Part shown: in pieces, positions 25,795-34,970 of the stretch
How the letters are laid out: each line of letters begins with the position of its first letter
Numbering within the stretch: position 1 is the first letter of the stretch
DNA from: Phyllobacterium trifolii
GTDB taxonomy: Bacteria; Pseudomonadota; Alphaproteobacteria; Rhizobiales; Rhizobiaceae
Assembly (NCBI RefSeq): GCF_014192095.1
Contig: NZ_JACHXN010000002.1
Coordinates: forward strand, 62,001 to 126,000
Length of the DNA: 64,000 nucleotides
Direction: 5' to 3'
Program-made: the position numbers and the translations under genes
Notes under the pieces: generated by a model
Databases searched by the model: none
What the model saw: the letters and a program-made list of their open reading frames with translations, nothing else
Told to the model about the DNA's origin: nothing

Positions 25795-26589
25795 ATGAGC
25801 GGGGAACCAGTATTGAAGACACTTCTTGGGTTGTTGAGGTCCGATAGGCCTGCGCCGCGGAACGCAAGACGCCGTCTTTCAATCGATATCTCAGAGATGG
25901 CCGTTTACACGATCGGCGATGTGCACGGTTGCTACGATCAGCTGCTTGAACTGGAAAGCATGATCACCGAAGACGCTGCTGGGTTGCCGGGCAAAAAGCT
26001 CATCATCATGCTGGGAGACTATGTCGATCGCGGGCCAGCCTCCGCCCAGGTTATCGAGCACCTGCTCCACAAGCCGCATGCCGATTTCCAGCGCATATGC
26101 CTGACCGGCAATCACGATATCGCCATGCTCGATTATCTGGAAAAACGGCTGTCTCTATCGGGCTGGTGGCACATGGGAGCTAACTCGACATTGCTTTCCT
26201 ACGGCATTGATGTGGAGCGTCTGAGAATGATCCACCGTACGCCGCAAATGCTGGATGACACCATCCGCGCTTCAATTCCCCACCGGCATAAACAGTTTCT
26301 GCGATCCTTGCCAATCATGATCAACGCCGGAAGTTTCCTGTTTGCACACGCCGGTATAAGGCCCACCCTTTCGCTGAAGGATCAGAAAGATGACGACCTT
26401 GTTTCTATCCGCAGCGAATTCTTTGAAAACGCCCATCTGCTCCGGCAGTGGGTCGTTCACGGCCACACGCCGATAGAAACCCCCCGCCAGGAAGGCAGGC
26501 GGTTTAACCTCGATACCGGGGCATTCTCGACAGGCAAACTGAGTGCGTTGCGGCTCTGGCAGAAGAAGGGCCGCGTGTTCACGACGTAA
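25795..26589 (+). CDS. PPP-family serine/threonine phosphatase-like metallophosphoesterase
   Basis: A 264-residue metallophosphoesterase with every signature of the PPP family in order: GDVHG (41-45), GDYVDRG, GNHD, the His in LFAHAGIRP and VVHGHTP. These bind two metal ions and attack phosphoester or phosphoanhydride bonds; related bacterial enzymes dephosphorylate proteins or diadenosine tetraphosphate. It converges on the exoP tyrosine-kinase gene, with 5 bp between stops, which makes a role in polysaccharide regulation attractive but unproven. Ser/Thr enzymes of this family can also act on phosphotyrosine. Confidence 0.87.
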   Translation: MSGEPVLKTLLGLLRSDRPAPRNARRRLSIDISEMAVYTIGDVHGCYDQLLELESMITEDAAGLPGKKLIIMLGDYVDRGPASAQVIEHLLHKPHADFQRICLTGNHDIAMLDYLEKRLSLSGWWHMGANSTLLSYGIDVERLRMIHRTPQMLDDTIRASIPHRHKQFLRSLPIMINAGSFLFAHAGIRPTLSLKDQKDDDLVSIRSEFFENAHLLRQWVVHGHTPIETPRQEGRRFNLDTGAFSTGKLSALRLWQKKGRVFTT

Positions 26590-26594
26590 GGGCT

Positions 26595-28925
26595 CTATGT
26601 TTTGGTTGGGGGCATTCGTGGCGTATCGAGATAGTAGCTTGAGTATCGCTCCATGAAATGCTCGGTGCTTCCGTAAGAGCTGTACTTTGCAAGCCGCTTC
26701 ATATCGACCTTGTTGAGGACCAGTCCGAGAATCTTCGGCGCGATTTCCGCCTCCGCTTGCAGCACGGACTTGACGAGTGCGCGAGGCGTGACACCCCACT
26801 CTGCCACCATGACGAAGCCATCGGCCATTGGAGCGAAGGCTTTGGCGTCGACGACGGGACCTAGAGGTGGCAGGTCGATGACAATATAGTCGAACACAGT
26901 GCGCGCTTCATCCAGCAGTTTCTTCATACCCGGGCTTGAAAGGATCTCGCTGGTGTGACGCAAATTCCGGTGAAGCACCGTTGGAATGATGGCCAGCTTG
27001 GTCTTGTTCTCGACCTTGACGGAATTTTGCCAAGGCTGACCATCCATGACCGCCTTTACGAGCCCTCGTTGCGTTGAAAGCGACAGGGCGCGGGACAGAC
27101 CTGGATTGCGCAGATCGCCATCGATGAGCAGCGTCTTGGCCCCCTTTGCGGCCAGCAATCCCGCAAAATTGGCAGCAATCGTGGTTTTGCCTTCGTGCGG
27201 CAAAACGGAGACGACGCCGATCACCTTGCTTTCCTTGCCCTGCAGCACAACGTCCGCAGCGATTTTGACGTTCCGCAATGTTTCGGCAAATTGCGAAGAC
27301 GGGTTATCGACAGCCAAGCGGATTATATTGGTCCGGGCTGGCGGCGCGGCTTGTCCCTCCAAGGCCACAGGCGCTCTCTTGGCCTCTGTTATACCCTCGA
27401 GTTTTGGCACAAAGCCAAGGAACTTGACGCCGAGAAGCGTGCGCACATCTTCGCCAACCCGGAAAAAGCGCTCACGGTATTCACGCCATGCGCCAATGCC
27501 AGCGCCAGCAAAAAGGCCGAGCAGCAGGGAGGCTGCGAGGGCGAGTTTCTTCTTCGGGCTCGATGGATCCGTCGGCGTCGATGCAACCGAGATCACGCGC
27601 GCCTTGGCGATCGGGAAGGACTGCTGCTGTGACGCTTCCTGATAGCGGCCGAGATAGGTCTGATAGAGATTGGTCAGTGCCTGGGCATTCTGTTCCAGAT
27701 CCCTCAAATGCACGAGAGCTTCGTTTGCAGTGGACGTTTTGCCGGTCGCACTATCCAAACCTTCGCGCAGGGATGTCTCGCGTGACTGCGCAGCCTCATA
27801 CTGATTGCGGTAGCTTTCGGTTATTTGCTGGAGCTCCTGGAAAATCTGTCGGGAAACGTCCTGCTCCTCGGTGCGCAGACTGACAGCTTGCGGATGATCC
27901 TGGCCGAAACGGCTGACGATTTCCTGCTCGCGCTTGGTGATCGTCAGATAGCGCGCCCTCAGGGTTCCTATCACCGAGGTGCCACTCTGGTCCGATACAA
28001 CAGCCGCATTGTTGACAGCGCCCTCGGGACCCGAGGCCAATATCGACTTATATTGATTGTAAAGGGCTCGCGCCCGCGCGGTGTCAGCCTGCGCCAGGAT
28101 CAGCTGGCTGTTGATATCAGAAAGTTGCTGCTCGGAAACCAGCGCTCCCTTAGCCGCCGTCAGACCATTGGCGGCCCGGAAGCGCTCGGTCTCGAGGGCT
28201 GCTGCCTGTGAACTTTCCTTCAGTTCATTCAAGCGGCCCTGAAGCCAGACGGTCGCCCTTTGCGTCGCATCGAAATTTGCGTCCAGCTGATCCGAGAGAT
28301 AGACGTCAGCATAGGCCTTCGCAATTCTTCCGGCGAGTTCCGCGTCGTCTGACGTATAGGTGAGATCGATGACAAAGCTGCGTCCTTGCCTTTGGACATC
28401 AACGTTGGACTGCAGGAGCGATGCCGCATATTCGACCTTGAGATCCGCAGCGGACAGGCCATCCGTATTGGCCGGTTTGCTACTCCCGAAGAGCCCGACG
28501 ATGGACCGCATTGTGGAAATGGCGGTTGCGAAAATGGAGCGCGGCGGGTTCATAAACCCATCGTTCTCGTCAAGCTTCTCCTTTCTCACCACCTTTTCTG
28601 CAAGCTCAGCCGACTTCAGAATCGCGATCTGGCTGAGTATTGTTGTATCTGTCTGCATATTGGCGGGTGCAGGCGAAGGTTCATCAGCGAATTTGCCAAG
28701 ATTGTCGTCGAGCAAAATACTGGTCGCGGCCGTATATCCTGGTTTGGCGGCGATGATGTAAATGAGGCCGAGTAACAGACCCACAGCAGCGGTTATGGCG
28801 ACCGTTCTTGCCTGCCGCCGGGCGATAGTCATCAAGTGCTCGAGGTCAATGAAATTATCGGAGTGGGCTTGCCCTTCCGGGCTTCCCGCTAGCCGAACAT
28901 TAAAGAGTTGATTGCCTTGATGCAT
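26595..28925 (-). CDS. exoP: Polysaccharide co-polymerase / tyrosine autokinase ExoP
   Basis: A 776-residue inner-membrane protein that sets chain length and couples polymerisation to export. An N-terminal Wzz domain begins near residue 25 (first membrane helix about 42-60), a long periplasmic coiled coil follows, and a second helix lies at about 455-475. The cytoplasmic BY-kinase domain has Walker A LPHEGKTT (about 575-582), LLIDGDLRNPG and Walker B FDYIVIDLPP. The C terminus carries a tyrosine cluster (KYSSYGS, ERYSSYYL) for autophosphorylation. It ends the exoK-L-A-M-O-P run; exoN, which separates exoO and exoP in S. meliloti, is absent. Confidence 0.93.
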   Translation of the reverse strand: MHQGNQLFNVRLAGSPEGQAHSDNFIDLEHLMTIARRQARTVAITAAVGLLLGLIYIIAAKPGYTAATSILLDDNLGKFADEPSPAPANMQTDTTILSQIAILKSAELAEKVVRKEKLDENDGFMNPPRSIFATAISTMRSIVGLFGSSKPANTDGLSAADLKVEYAASLLQSNVDVQRQGRSFVIDLTYTSDDAELAGRIAKAYADVYLSDQLDANFDATQRATVWLQGRLNELKESSQAAALETERFRAANGLTAAKGALVSEQQLSDINSQLILAQADTARARALYNQYKSILASGPEGAVNNAAVVSDQSGTSVIGTLRARYLTITKREQEIVSRFGQDHPQAVSLRTEEQDVSRQIFQELQQITESYRNQYEAAQSRETSLREGLDSATGKTSTANEALVHLRDLEQNAQALTNLYQTYLGRYQEASQQQSFPIAKARVISVASTPTDPSSPKKKLALAASLLLGLFAGAGIGAWREYRERFFRVGEDVRTLLGVKFLGFVPKLEGITEAKRAPVALEGQAAPPARTNIIRLAVDNPSSQFAETLRNVKIAADVVLQGKESKVIGVVSVLPHEGKTTIAANFAGLLAAKGAKTLLIDGDLRNPGLSRALSLSTQRGLVKAVMDGQPWQNSVKVENKTKLAIIPTVLHRNLRHTSEILSSPGMKKLLDEARTVFDYIVIDLPPLGPVVDAKAFAPMADGFVMVAEWGVTPRALVKSVLQAEAEIAPKILGLVLNKVDMKRLAKYSSYGSTEHFMERYSSYYLDTPRMPPTKT

Positions 28926-28978
28926 GTTACCGCCGATTGTTTGCTTTCGTATAAAATATTGACTGGGCCTGCCTGCCT

Positions 28979-29908
28979 TTAGGACGGGATCAAGCGCCTG
29001 AGACGTATTCCAATAGGCATAGAGAGATGGCGAAGCGCCGCAGGGTCCTTCAATACCACCTCGATGATCCCGCTGATCGATCTGCGTTTAATATGACCGA
29101 CGAGAGAGAGAAAAGATTTCGCCTCCTCCAGGCTGCGCGTCCGTCGCGCCTGGGCAGCCTTAGCCTCAGCACCGAGTTCGAATTTTGCCAGGAATGTCTT
29201 GTCCGCCTCTAACATGGCGATGATATGATGTGTTTCGAGGACGCGCGAAATAGACCCAGGACGCACACGATAGGCATATCCGACTGATGGTTCCACGACG
29301 CATTTTCCTCCCTTCGCCAGAATGGATGCGAGGAAGATATAATCTTCTCCGATACGCAGGTTCTCTTCGTAACGCAAACCATGCGTCTCGATGAACCGGC
29401 GCTCAAAAATCGGCTTCATGTAGCCGAAATTGAAGGTCGTCACGAAAACGAGGTTCGAAGCTATGAAATCCGCCAGTGAAATCTCGCGGATTTTCGCAAG
29501 GTAGTGGACGGGAAACATCGTCTCTCCCTTTGTCTCGCCGTCCTTTATCACTTCGATATTGTCCACGGCGGCTTGCGCGCCGGTATTCTCCGCACGGGTT
29601 ATCATCGCCGCGATGCGGTCGGGAAACACCGTGTCGTCGGAATCGAGCACCGCAATCCAGCGGCCCTTCGCGAGGGCAAGAGCGGCGTTGCGAGCGCAAC
29701 CAGGACCGCTATTGCTTTCCAGTGTGACGACGCGTACCCGCTCGTCCGCCAACGAACCGGCGATGGCGGCGGTGTTGTCGGTAGACCTGTCATCGACAAT
29801 TATGACTTCCACGCTCACGCCGCGCTGTGCCAGCGCGCTTTCTATTGCGCGCCGGATCGTGTCCGCGGCGTTATAGGCGGCGATAATGAAGGTGACATCA
29901 GGCTGCAC
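28979..29908 (-). CDS. exoO: Family 2 glycosyltransferase ExoO-like
   Basis: A 309-residue GT-A enzyme. It shows VTFIIAAYNAADTIRRAIES, the nucleotide-sugar site VIIVDDRSTDNT and the metal-binding AVLDSDDTVFP. In S. meliloti ExoO adds a glucose to the succinoglycan repeat unit on its lipid carrier. The identification rests on sequence type and on position: directly after exoM and before exoP. A GTG at 29908 with AGGAGAG upstream is the best start; the ATG at 29950 lies deep in the preceding gene. It overlaps exoM by 11 bp. Confidence 0.85.
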   Translation of the reverse strand: MQPDVTFIIAAYNAADTIRRAIESALAQRGVSVEVIIVDDRSTDNTAAIAGSLADERVRVVTLESNSGPGCARNAALALAKGRWIAVLDSDDTVFPDRIAAMITRAENTGAQAAVDNIEVIKDGETKGETMFPVHYLAKIREISLADFIASNLVFVTTFNFGYMKPIFERRFIETHGLRYEENLRIGEDYIFLASILAKGGKCVVEPSVGYAYRVRPGSISRVLETHHIIAMLEADKTFLAKFELGAEAKAAQARRTRSLEEAKSFLSLVGHIKRRSISGIIEVVLKDPAALRHLSMPIGIRLRRLIPS

Positions 29909-30872
29909 GGGATTTATCTCTCCTCGCTGGCACCATCGCCACCTCTCCATATTGCTCGATCTCGCGGATGCCTATCAGGCCGCTGACGACACCCACATGC
30001 ATAATGCCGCGCAGGAACCATCGGTTGCGCCGGGTAGCAGAAAAGGCCGTCACGAGTGCCATAGACACGCAAAAAGCCGCCTTGGTACCCGCAAGCACCA
30101 TCTGAGCGGCACGTTTCATGCCGGTTGATCCACTCCTGAGCATCCGCCCATGCGTCTGACCGACGCGGAAGCGCCGTTTGCAAAGCCACGAAAATTTGGC
30201 CCGCGCCTGCGGCACCGGTTCGAAAACCCAGGCTTGGGGTGCGTATGAAATCCTGCCGCCCGCTTCGTGAATTTCGGTGAAATATTGTGTGTCTTCACCG
30301 CCGCTTCGTCCCAGCGCCAAACTGAAACGCCGGTTCCCGATGAATGTCGAGGAGCGGCGTAACAAGACGTTGCATGTATAGCCGGTGAGAATTTCCTCGC
30401 GTACCCATACAGGAAACGTCGAATGGAAATCACCCTTACTCATCCAGCGTGGCGCATCGCTTGCATAAGTTGCTTGTACGGGTCCGAGTACGGCATCGGC
30501 ATTCGTATCGCGTGCCGTGGTCAATAGACGTTCTATCCAGTCCTCCGACGCCGTTTCATCATCGTCGATGAAGGCAACATAGTCGCCGGTGCTGGCGTCG
30601 AGGCAGGCATTGCGAGCCAATGATATGTTCGCTGCCGGGCTGTGGATATAACGCACTTCAAACGGAAGTTCCGACGCGATATCGGCAACCCGATCTTTGG
30701 CGCTGGGCTCGATATCATTATCGGCGACAACAACGCGTACGCGGCATTTTTCCGGCAGGTTCATTTGGCCGAGCGAAAGCAGGGTCGCCCTCAGCTCCTC
30801 ACGACGATACGTGCAGATACAAATGTCGATCCAGGTCTCACTAGCACTGGATTGATTGCTCGAGCCAGTCAT
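29898..30872 (-). CDS. exoM: Family 2 glycosyltransferase ExoM
   Basis: A 324-residue glycosyltransferase that in S. meliloti adds the fourth sugar, a glucose, to the lipid-linked repeat unit. ExoM-like landmarks are IDICICTYRREELRATLLSL, VVVADNDIEPSAKDRV, NISLARNACLDASTGDYVAF, the acidic FIDDDETAS and the C-terminal HVGVVSGLIGIREIEQYG. The match to my memory of S. meliloti ExoM is close along the whole length. ATG 30872 shares its first base with the exoA stop (TGATG). It is part of the exoK-L-A-M-O-P run. Confidence 0.93.
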   Translation of the reverse strand: MTGSSNQSSASETWIDICICTYRREELRATLLSLGQMNLPEKCRVRVVVADNDIEPSAKDRVADIASELPFEVRYIHSPAANISLARNACLDASTGDYVAFIDDDETASEDWIERLLTTARDTNADAVLGPVQATYASDAPRWMSKGDFHSTFPVWVREEILTGYTCNVLLRRSSTFIGNRRFSLALGRSGGEDTQYFTEIHEAGGRISYAPQAWVFEPVPQARAKFSWLCKRRFRVGQTHGRMLRSGSTGMKRAAQMVLAGTKAAFCVSMALVTAFSATRRNRWFLRGIMHVGVVSGLIGIREIEQYGEVAMVPARRDKSRAA

Positions 30873-31876
30873 CAGGGCGTATCCCCCCGTCTGCGCGAAT
30901 CGAACAGTTGCAGCCAAAAACCCGTGGACCAGGCGAGATGCATGATCATCGCTGATACGGACGCCAACGGACCGTAAGGATTACGTTCGCCAACGGCCAA
31001 CCACACGCCATAGCCCAGGCAGATTGTCATCCATAGTACAGCCGGTACCGCCGCCCACCAGCTGAGGGCAGCGAGAAAAACGCCGGCGACGACAGGAAGG
31101 ACCATAAGGGGAAGCGCCTGACGAACCTTCGGAATCATGCGATGTTTCAGGAGGTTTTTTGCCCTGCCTCTCCCATAGCCGAGATACTGCTTGAACAGCG
31201 CCGATACCGATGACCGCGGATAGTAGACCATGAAGGTCTTGTCCGTCATCCATATGCGTGCACCGGCAGCCTTCAGCCGGCAATCAAGCTCGGCGTCCTC
31301 GTTGTGGGTGAAGCCCTCGTCGTAACCGCCAACCTCGCGGAACATCGAAATACGCATCAGGGCATGATGGCCGTGATCAGTCCAGTGGCCTTTTGCGCCA
31401 TGGCGATGCCGCGCGCCACCGTTACCAAGTTTGGAATTCTGTGCGAGGGCTGTCGCCTTTTGAAAGGTCCCGAACCCTTCGGTCGCCATGCCGACGACGA
31501 CGGAATCCGCTCCCGTAGCTTCCGCTTCATTGAGCAGTTTTTCGCAATAATCGTCCGGGTATTTTCCATGCGCATCGATACGAATGAGATAGTCGTGCCC
31601 TTCGCCATAGCTCGCCACCGCCAGATTGATTGCGGCGCTCTGGACGCGTTTCTCATTGTGCAGGAGAATGACACGCGGATCGTTCTGCATTATTTCCGCA
31701 ACGATCTGCTGCGTTCCGTCGCTGCTGCCGCCATCCGCAACGACGATCTTCAAGTCGAAGCGCCGGGCTTCGGCGCCCAGTTTTTCAAGAAGCGCGCCAA
31801 TGTGCTCTGCCTCGTTGAGGCAAGGCACAACAACAATGCAACGGCCGACAAAATCCGTTTTTGTAGCGCTTGGCAT
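30872..31876 (-). CDS. exoA: Family 2 glycosyltransferase ExoA
   Basis: A 334-residue glycosyltransferase, in S. meliloti the beta-1,3-glucosyltransferase that adds the second sugar onto lipid-linked galactose. It has IVVVPCLNEAEHIGALLEKL, KIVVADGGSSDGTQQIV, LIRIDAHGKYPDDYCE and GYDEGFTHNEDAELDCRL. Three hydrophobic segments near the C terminus (about 245-310) anchor it to the inner membrane. ATG 31876 follows AGGAGA; an earlier ATG at 31900 is possible. Position between exoL and exoM supports the name. Confidence 0.9.
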   Translation of the reverse strand: MPSATKTDFVGRCIVVVPCLNEAEHIGALLEKLGAEARRFDLKIVVADGGSSDGTQQIVAEIMQNDPRVILLHNEKRVQSAAINLAVASYGEGHDYLIRIDAHGKYPDDYCEKLLNEAEATGADSVVVGMATEGFGTFQKATALAQNSKLGNGGARHRHGAKGHWTDHGHHALMRISMFREVGGYDEGFTHNEDAELDCRLKAAGARIWMTDKTFMVYYPRSSVSALFKQYLGYGRGRAKNLLKHRMIPKVRQALPLMVLPVVAGVFLAALSWWAAVPAVLWMTICLGYGVWLAVGERNPYGPLASVSAMIMHLAWSTGFWLQLFDSRRRGDTP

Positions 31877-31926
31877 TGACGTCACTTCTCCTGTTTTCAT
31901 TTTTGCCGATCCGGCATTCCGGCTGG

Positions 31927-33102
31927 TCAAGCTGCGACCCGAAGTACGGCGCCATGTTCGTTTGCACGAGTGAGCCGCCCAAGACGTTCCACCAGTGCGC
32001 GGCAATCGTTCTGGTCAAACACCCAGGTCGAACGTTCCTGTGCTTTGACTTTTTCACGGGCGCGTTCGTAACGATCGGTATCCATTTCATCGAACAAAGC
32101 TGCAAGAACCTCGACCGTCGGTTCGCCTAGTGAAAAACCGATGCCGCGTTCTTGCAAAAACAGCGAGGTTTCGGTGCCCTGCATCGCTATTGGCACAGAG
32201 CCATAGCGACATCCTTCATAAAGCCTGTTCGGCAGAAGCCAGTTGGAATTTTGTCCGGCCTCGTAGAAATCGATAGCCCATGAAAAATGCACTTCGTCAT
32301 AGATCTTCTGCAGATCTTCCGGATTTGCGTAGGCGCCATGGAACTGCATGAATGGTTCATCGGCAACGAAGCGGTCGAAATCATCGAACTCCGAATAGGC
32401 GGGGCGACCCCTCAAAACGATTTCAACCCGGCCCTCCATCTTGCGTGAGAACGCTGACAGGAGCTCCAGCGAAGTTCGGCAGCGCAAGGCACCAAACCAA
32501 CCGATCTTCCAAGGCTCGTCTTTGGACTTGCCCGCACGGCTGATGGCCTCCGTTTCCTGAGGCCCGAGTTCCAGAACCTTGTTCTCCACCACTTCGACCG
32601 GCAAGTTGATCTGGCCAAAGGGTGCGAAATATTGCCTGACGAATGCGGGCGAAGACGTGATCAGAAGCTGTGCATTGTTGCTGAGCGTTCGTTCCACGAA
32701 GCGCAGCGCCTTACCCGTCATATCCCGGCGCAAAAGCAGCCGATGAATATCAAGGCATTCATAGACAATTGGCACGTCACCGGAAAAGAAAGCCTTCGCC
32801 CGATTGGCGAGTGCCAGCATTTCCAGGTTGCGTCCGATGATCAAGTCCGGTCTCGCCACACCCTTGAGCCTCGAGCCGAGTGTCAACGCGGCGCGTGCAA
32901 CAGCGGCGACGCGTTGGGTAAACCTGCCATCACTCGTCCTGCCGAGATCGATCGGAACGATTGTCGCAATCTCCCTGATCGGTTCGCGGCTTCGCGTGAA
33001 ACCGGCAACAGTGACGGTTGCACCGCCAGCTTGCATCATGATCACGCGGCGCCGGACCGCGGGGTCGGACAGATCATGCACGAGGTACAGGACATGCAGC
33101 AT
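31927..33102 (-). CDS. exoL: Glycosyltransferase ExoL
   Basis: A 391-residue glycosyltransferase; in S. meliloti ExoL adds the third sugar of the succinoglycan unit. It is a GT-B-like protein with no DxD signature. Notable stretches are LYLVHDLSDPAVRRRVIMM, VYECLDIHRLLLRRDMTGK and SNWLLPNRLYEGCRYGSVPI, the last being the donor-binding region near residue 295. Assignment rests on this and on the order exoK-exoL-exoA. The 150-bp gap on its 5' side carries one of the recurring TGC-rich motifs, so it probably has its own promoter. Confidence 0.85.
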   Translation of the reverse strand: MLHVLYLVHDLSDPAVRRRVIMMQAGGATVTVAGFTRSREPIREIATIVPIDLGRTSDGRFTQRVAAVARAALTLGSRLKGVARPDLIIGRNLEMLALANRAKAFFSGDVPIVYECLDIHRLLLRRDMTGKALRFVERTLSNNAQLLITSSPAFVRQYFAPFGQINLPVEVVENKVLELGPQETEAISRAGKSKDEPWKIGWFGALRCRTSLELLSAFSRKMEGRVEIVLRGRPAYSEFDDFDRFVADEPFMQFHGAYANPEDLQKIYDEVHFSWAIDFYEAGQNSNWLLPNRLYEGCRYGSVPIAMQGTETSLFLQERGIGFSLGEPTVEVLAALFDEMDTDRYERAREKVKAQERSTWVFDQNDCRALVERLGRLTRANEHGAVLRVAA

Positions 33103-33147
33103 GAGGTCATCCCACGATTGATCTGCGTAGGTAACTTAGTATGGCTT

Positions 33148-33163
33148 TTACTGCAGTGCAACA
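33148..33163 (-). promoter_or_regulatory. TGC-rich operator motif 1 (PhaR/AniA-like), exoL promoter
   Basis: On the minus strand TGTTGCACTGCAGTAA, 46-61 bp before the exoL start; a second partial site (CACTGCAGCAAG) follows at 33174-33185. It fits the shared consensus TG(T/C)TGCANYGCA. Known PhaR operators of alphaproteobacteria are TGC-rich palindromes of this type; the identity of the regulator is inferred. Confidence 0.6.
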
Positions 33164-33249
33164 TTTTTGCTTCACTGCAGCAAGTTCCATAATGAGCCCT
33201 GCGGCATTATTGTAATGAATTGGGCGTAGGTATGTTGCCATCGAAAAAA

Positions 33250-34041
33250 TCAATCCAGCGAGCACGCAACTGATTCAGGGAACTGGCAAGCTTCACCCAG
33301 CGCAGTAAACGCAACCCGGCCAAACTCGGCCGAAACGGGTGCGCTGGGCATGCTAAATGCTCCAAGCCAGGATTTCATCTTGTCGCTGGCCCAAAGGCTC
33401 AGAAATATCTTCTGCGGGTGGGTGGGCAGAGCCGAAGGATCGGTGACGGTGTGCACCAATTGACCGTTCACATAGTAGCGCAGACGATCCTTTTCCCAAA
33501 CGAAGGCATAGTCATTGTACTTGCTGTCTGCGCCTTCAGGGACGGCGACCAGTTTCTCGTGTCCGCCCTTGCCGTTGACATAGGTATTCAACTGAACCCT
33601 GGAGGGGTCCTTTCCAAGAAACTCGAAGTCGATTTCGTCCCATGGTTGCTTTTGCTGGGGCCCGATATAGGCGAAAAAGCTGGTGTTGAACCCTGAACCC
33701 GCCGCGGCCTTGATGCGTGCTTCATAGGTACCGTAGCTGAAGCGCTCATTGGTCTGTATCTCGCCGCACACATAATCGCGATCCTTGGTTTTTTGAGGCG
33801 CAAAGCCGAGGGTCAAGGTGTTGTCCTTGAGACCCACCTGCCCCTTGGACCACGTGCAATTCTGGTGAGCGCCATTCGACCAGCCATCCGAAACGTACCA
33901 ACGCTTCTTGTCCAGGCTGGCAAAGTTTTCGACGAAGGATTTTCCTGGCTGCTTCTCCTGGGCAAATGCGAGAACGGGTGTCAAGCAAAGGCCAAGCGCC
34001 ATGCTGGCGAGTGCTATCCGGGATGAAATCGGGGCGACCAT
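33250..34041 (-). CDS. exoK: Secreted family 16 endoglycanase ExoK
   Basis: A 263-residue secreted glycoside hydrolase with a signal peptide (residues 1-27, cleaved after AFA) and a GH16 domain. The catalytic motif is DEIDFEF, with its two glutamates as nucleophile and acid/base. Other family features are SYGTYEARIKAAAGSGFNTS and FLSLWASDKMKSWLG. In S. meliloti ExoK cuts nascent succinoglycan into lower-mass chains. It is the first gene of the exoK-L-A-M-O-P run and has a TGC-rich motif upstream. Confidence 0.92.
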   Translation of the reverse strand: MVAPISSRIALASMALGLCLTPVLAFAQEKQPGKSFVENFASLDKKRWYVSDGWSNGAHQNCTWSKGQVGLKDNTLTLGFAPQKTKDRDYVCGEIQTNERFSYGTYEARIKAAAGSGFNTSFFAYIGPQQKQPWDEIDFEFLGKDPSRVQLNTYVNGKGGHEKLVAVPEGADSKYNDYAFVWEKDRLRYYVNGQLVHTVTDPSALPTHPQKIFLSLWASDKMKSWLGAFSMPSAPVSAEFGRVAFTALGEACQFPESVACSLD

Positions 34042-34120
34042 CGATCTTCCTTTCTTTATGGGAAAAGGCGCATCAGCCAGAAGCCGAAGTTGGACATAAT
34101 CCTAAGAGTGCATATTATCT

Positions 34121-34136
34121 TTGCTGCACTGCATCA
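34121..34136 (+). promoter_or_regulatory. TGC-rich operator motif 2, exoK promoter
   Basis: TGCTGCACTGCATCAT, 80-95 bp upstream of the exoK start in a 250-bp AT-rich gap. It matches the consensus of the other copies at 33148, 36306, 36578, 44051, 45893 and 46145. Confidence 0.6.
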
Positions 34137-34292
34137 TTTCACAACGCGCCGTAGCGGCTGTCAACCGCGTAAAAAAATCAAAAATGCGGCTCTTTTTTAT
34201 CGCAAAATCAATATGTTAGTGAGCATAGAGCGATAACGAACCGCAAATACGTGCCTTTTTAAGGTCGTATTCGCCCTATCGGAAGCGAGACT

Positions 34293-34661
34293 TCAATCGG
34301 ACTTCGGTTCCACTTGGCCAAGGCCATTCGCATTCTCAAACGTCGTTATGGCCTCGTCCATTTCCTGCATGAACGCCATCTGTTTTTCCAGGAAATCGAT
34401 ACGCTGCGAAAACCTTGTCAGTGCCTGCGTCAGATTATCCACCTGCGCAGACACCTTTTCTGTTTCGCCTTCGTTTTCCATGTTTTCGAAGGAAAATGCG
34501 GCATTGACCGAAGCGTCGTCATAACGGCGGCGAAAGCCGTCGCGCTCGCGTTCAGTCTCCGCAACAACATCCCGTATTGCCCGCTTGATACTCAGGAAAC
34601 GCGTGGCATCCGACAGACGATCTCTCTCGGGATTTCTTGTCCGGAAGCGGAATAATGCCAT
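34293..34661 (-). CDS. Small coiled-coil protein, unknown function
   Basis: A 122-residue soluble protein. The N terminus is Arg-rich (MALFRFRTRNPERDRLSDAT), and residues about 70-110 have a heptad pattern (VDNLTQALTRFSQRIDFLEK) expected of a coiled coil. No known domain is recognised. It stands alone, divergent from exoQ. The codon pattern and AGATGG context make a real gene likely, but function is not known. Confidence 0.6.
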   Translation of the reverse strand: MALFRFRTRNPERDRLSDATRFLSIKRAIRDVVAETERERDGFRRRYDDASVNAAFSFENMENEGETEKVSAQVDNLTQALTRFSQRIDFLEKQMAFMQEMDEAITTFENANGLGQVEPKSD

Positions 34662-34970
34662 CTCTCACCCATTTCCCAGGACGCAAAGGCGCCCTCAACA
34701 ACGTACCCAGAGCTATAGACAAAACTTGCTACACAATGGTTGTTTCCGGTTTCGATCCTGTCAAGCCAGATAACGAAACTCCCAGTATCTGACACAACCT
34801 TTAACCTTCCGGAAAAACGACTACGGTTTTTTTGAATTTTACAAATTCCGCCGATAGTGCCAGTTTCCCGTATCGAATTTAACGAAGTGATAGAGCTCAA
34901 ATCATCTCTGGACGACGAAAACGGAAATCCGTCCAAGAGAAAAACACAATGCTCCCATACGGACGTCACG
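34662..34970. other. Divergent intergenic region upstream of exoQ
   Basis: About 310 bp between the small coiled-coil gene and exoQ. It is AT-rich near 34800-34850 with TTTTTTT runs and should hold both promoters. No TGC-rich motif or clear palindrome was found in it. The exoQ start could lie as far up as 34857. Confidence 0.5.

Noticed and set aside
28926-28978. Possible remnant of exoN between exoO and exoP
   Set aside because: Only 53 bp separate the genes and nothing resembling a UDP-glucose pyrophosphorylase fragment is visible.
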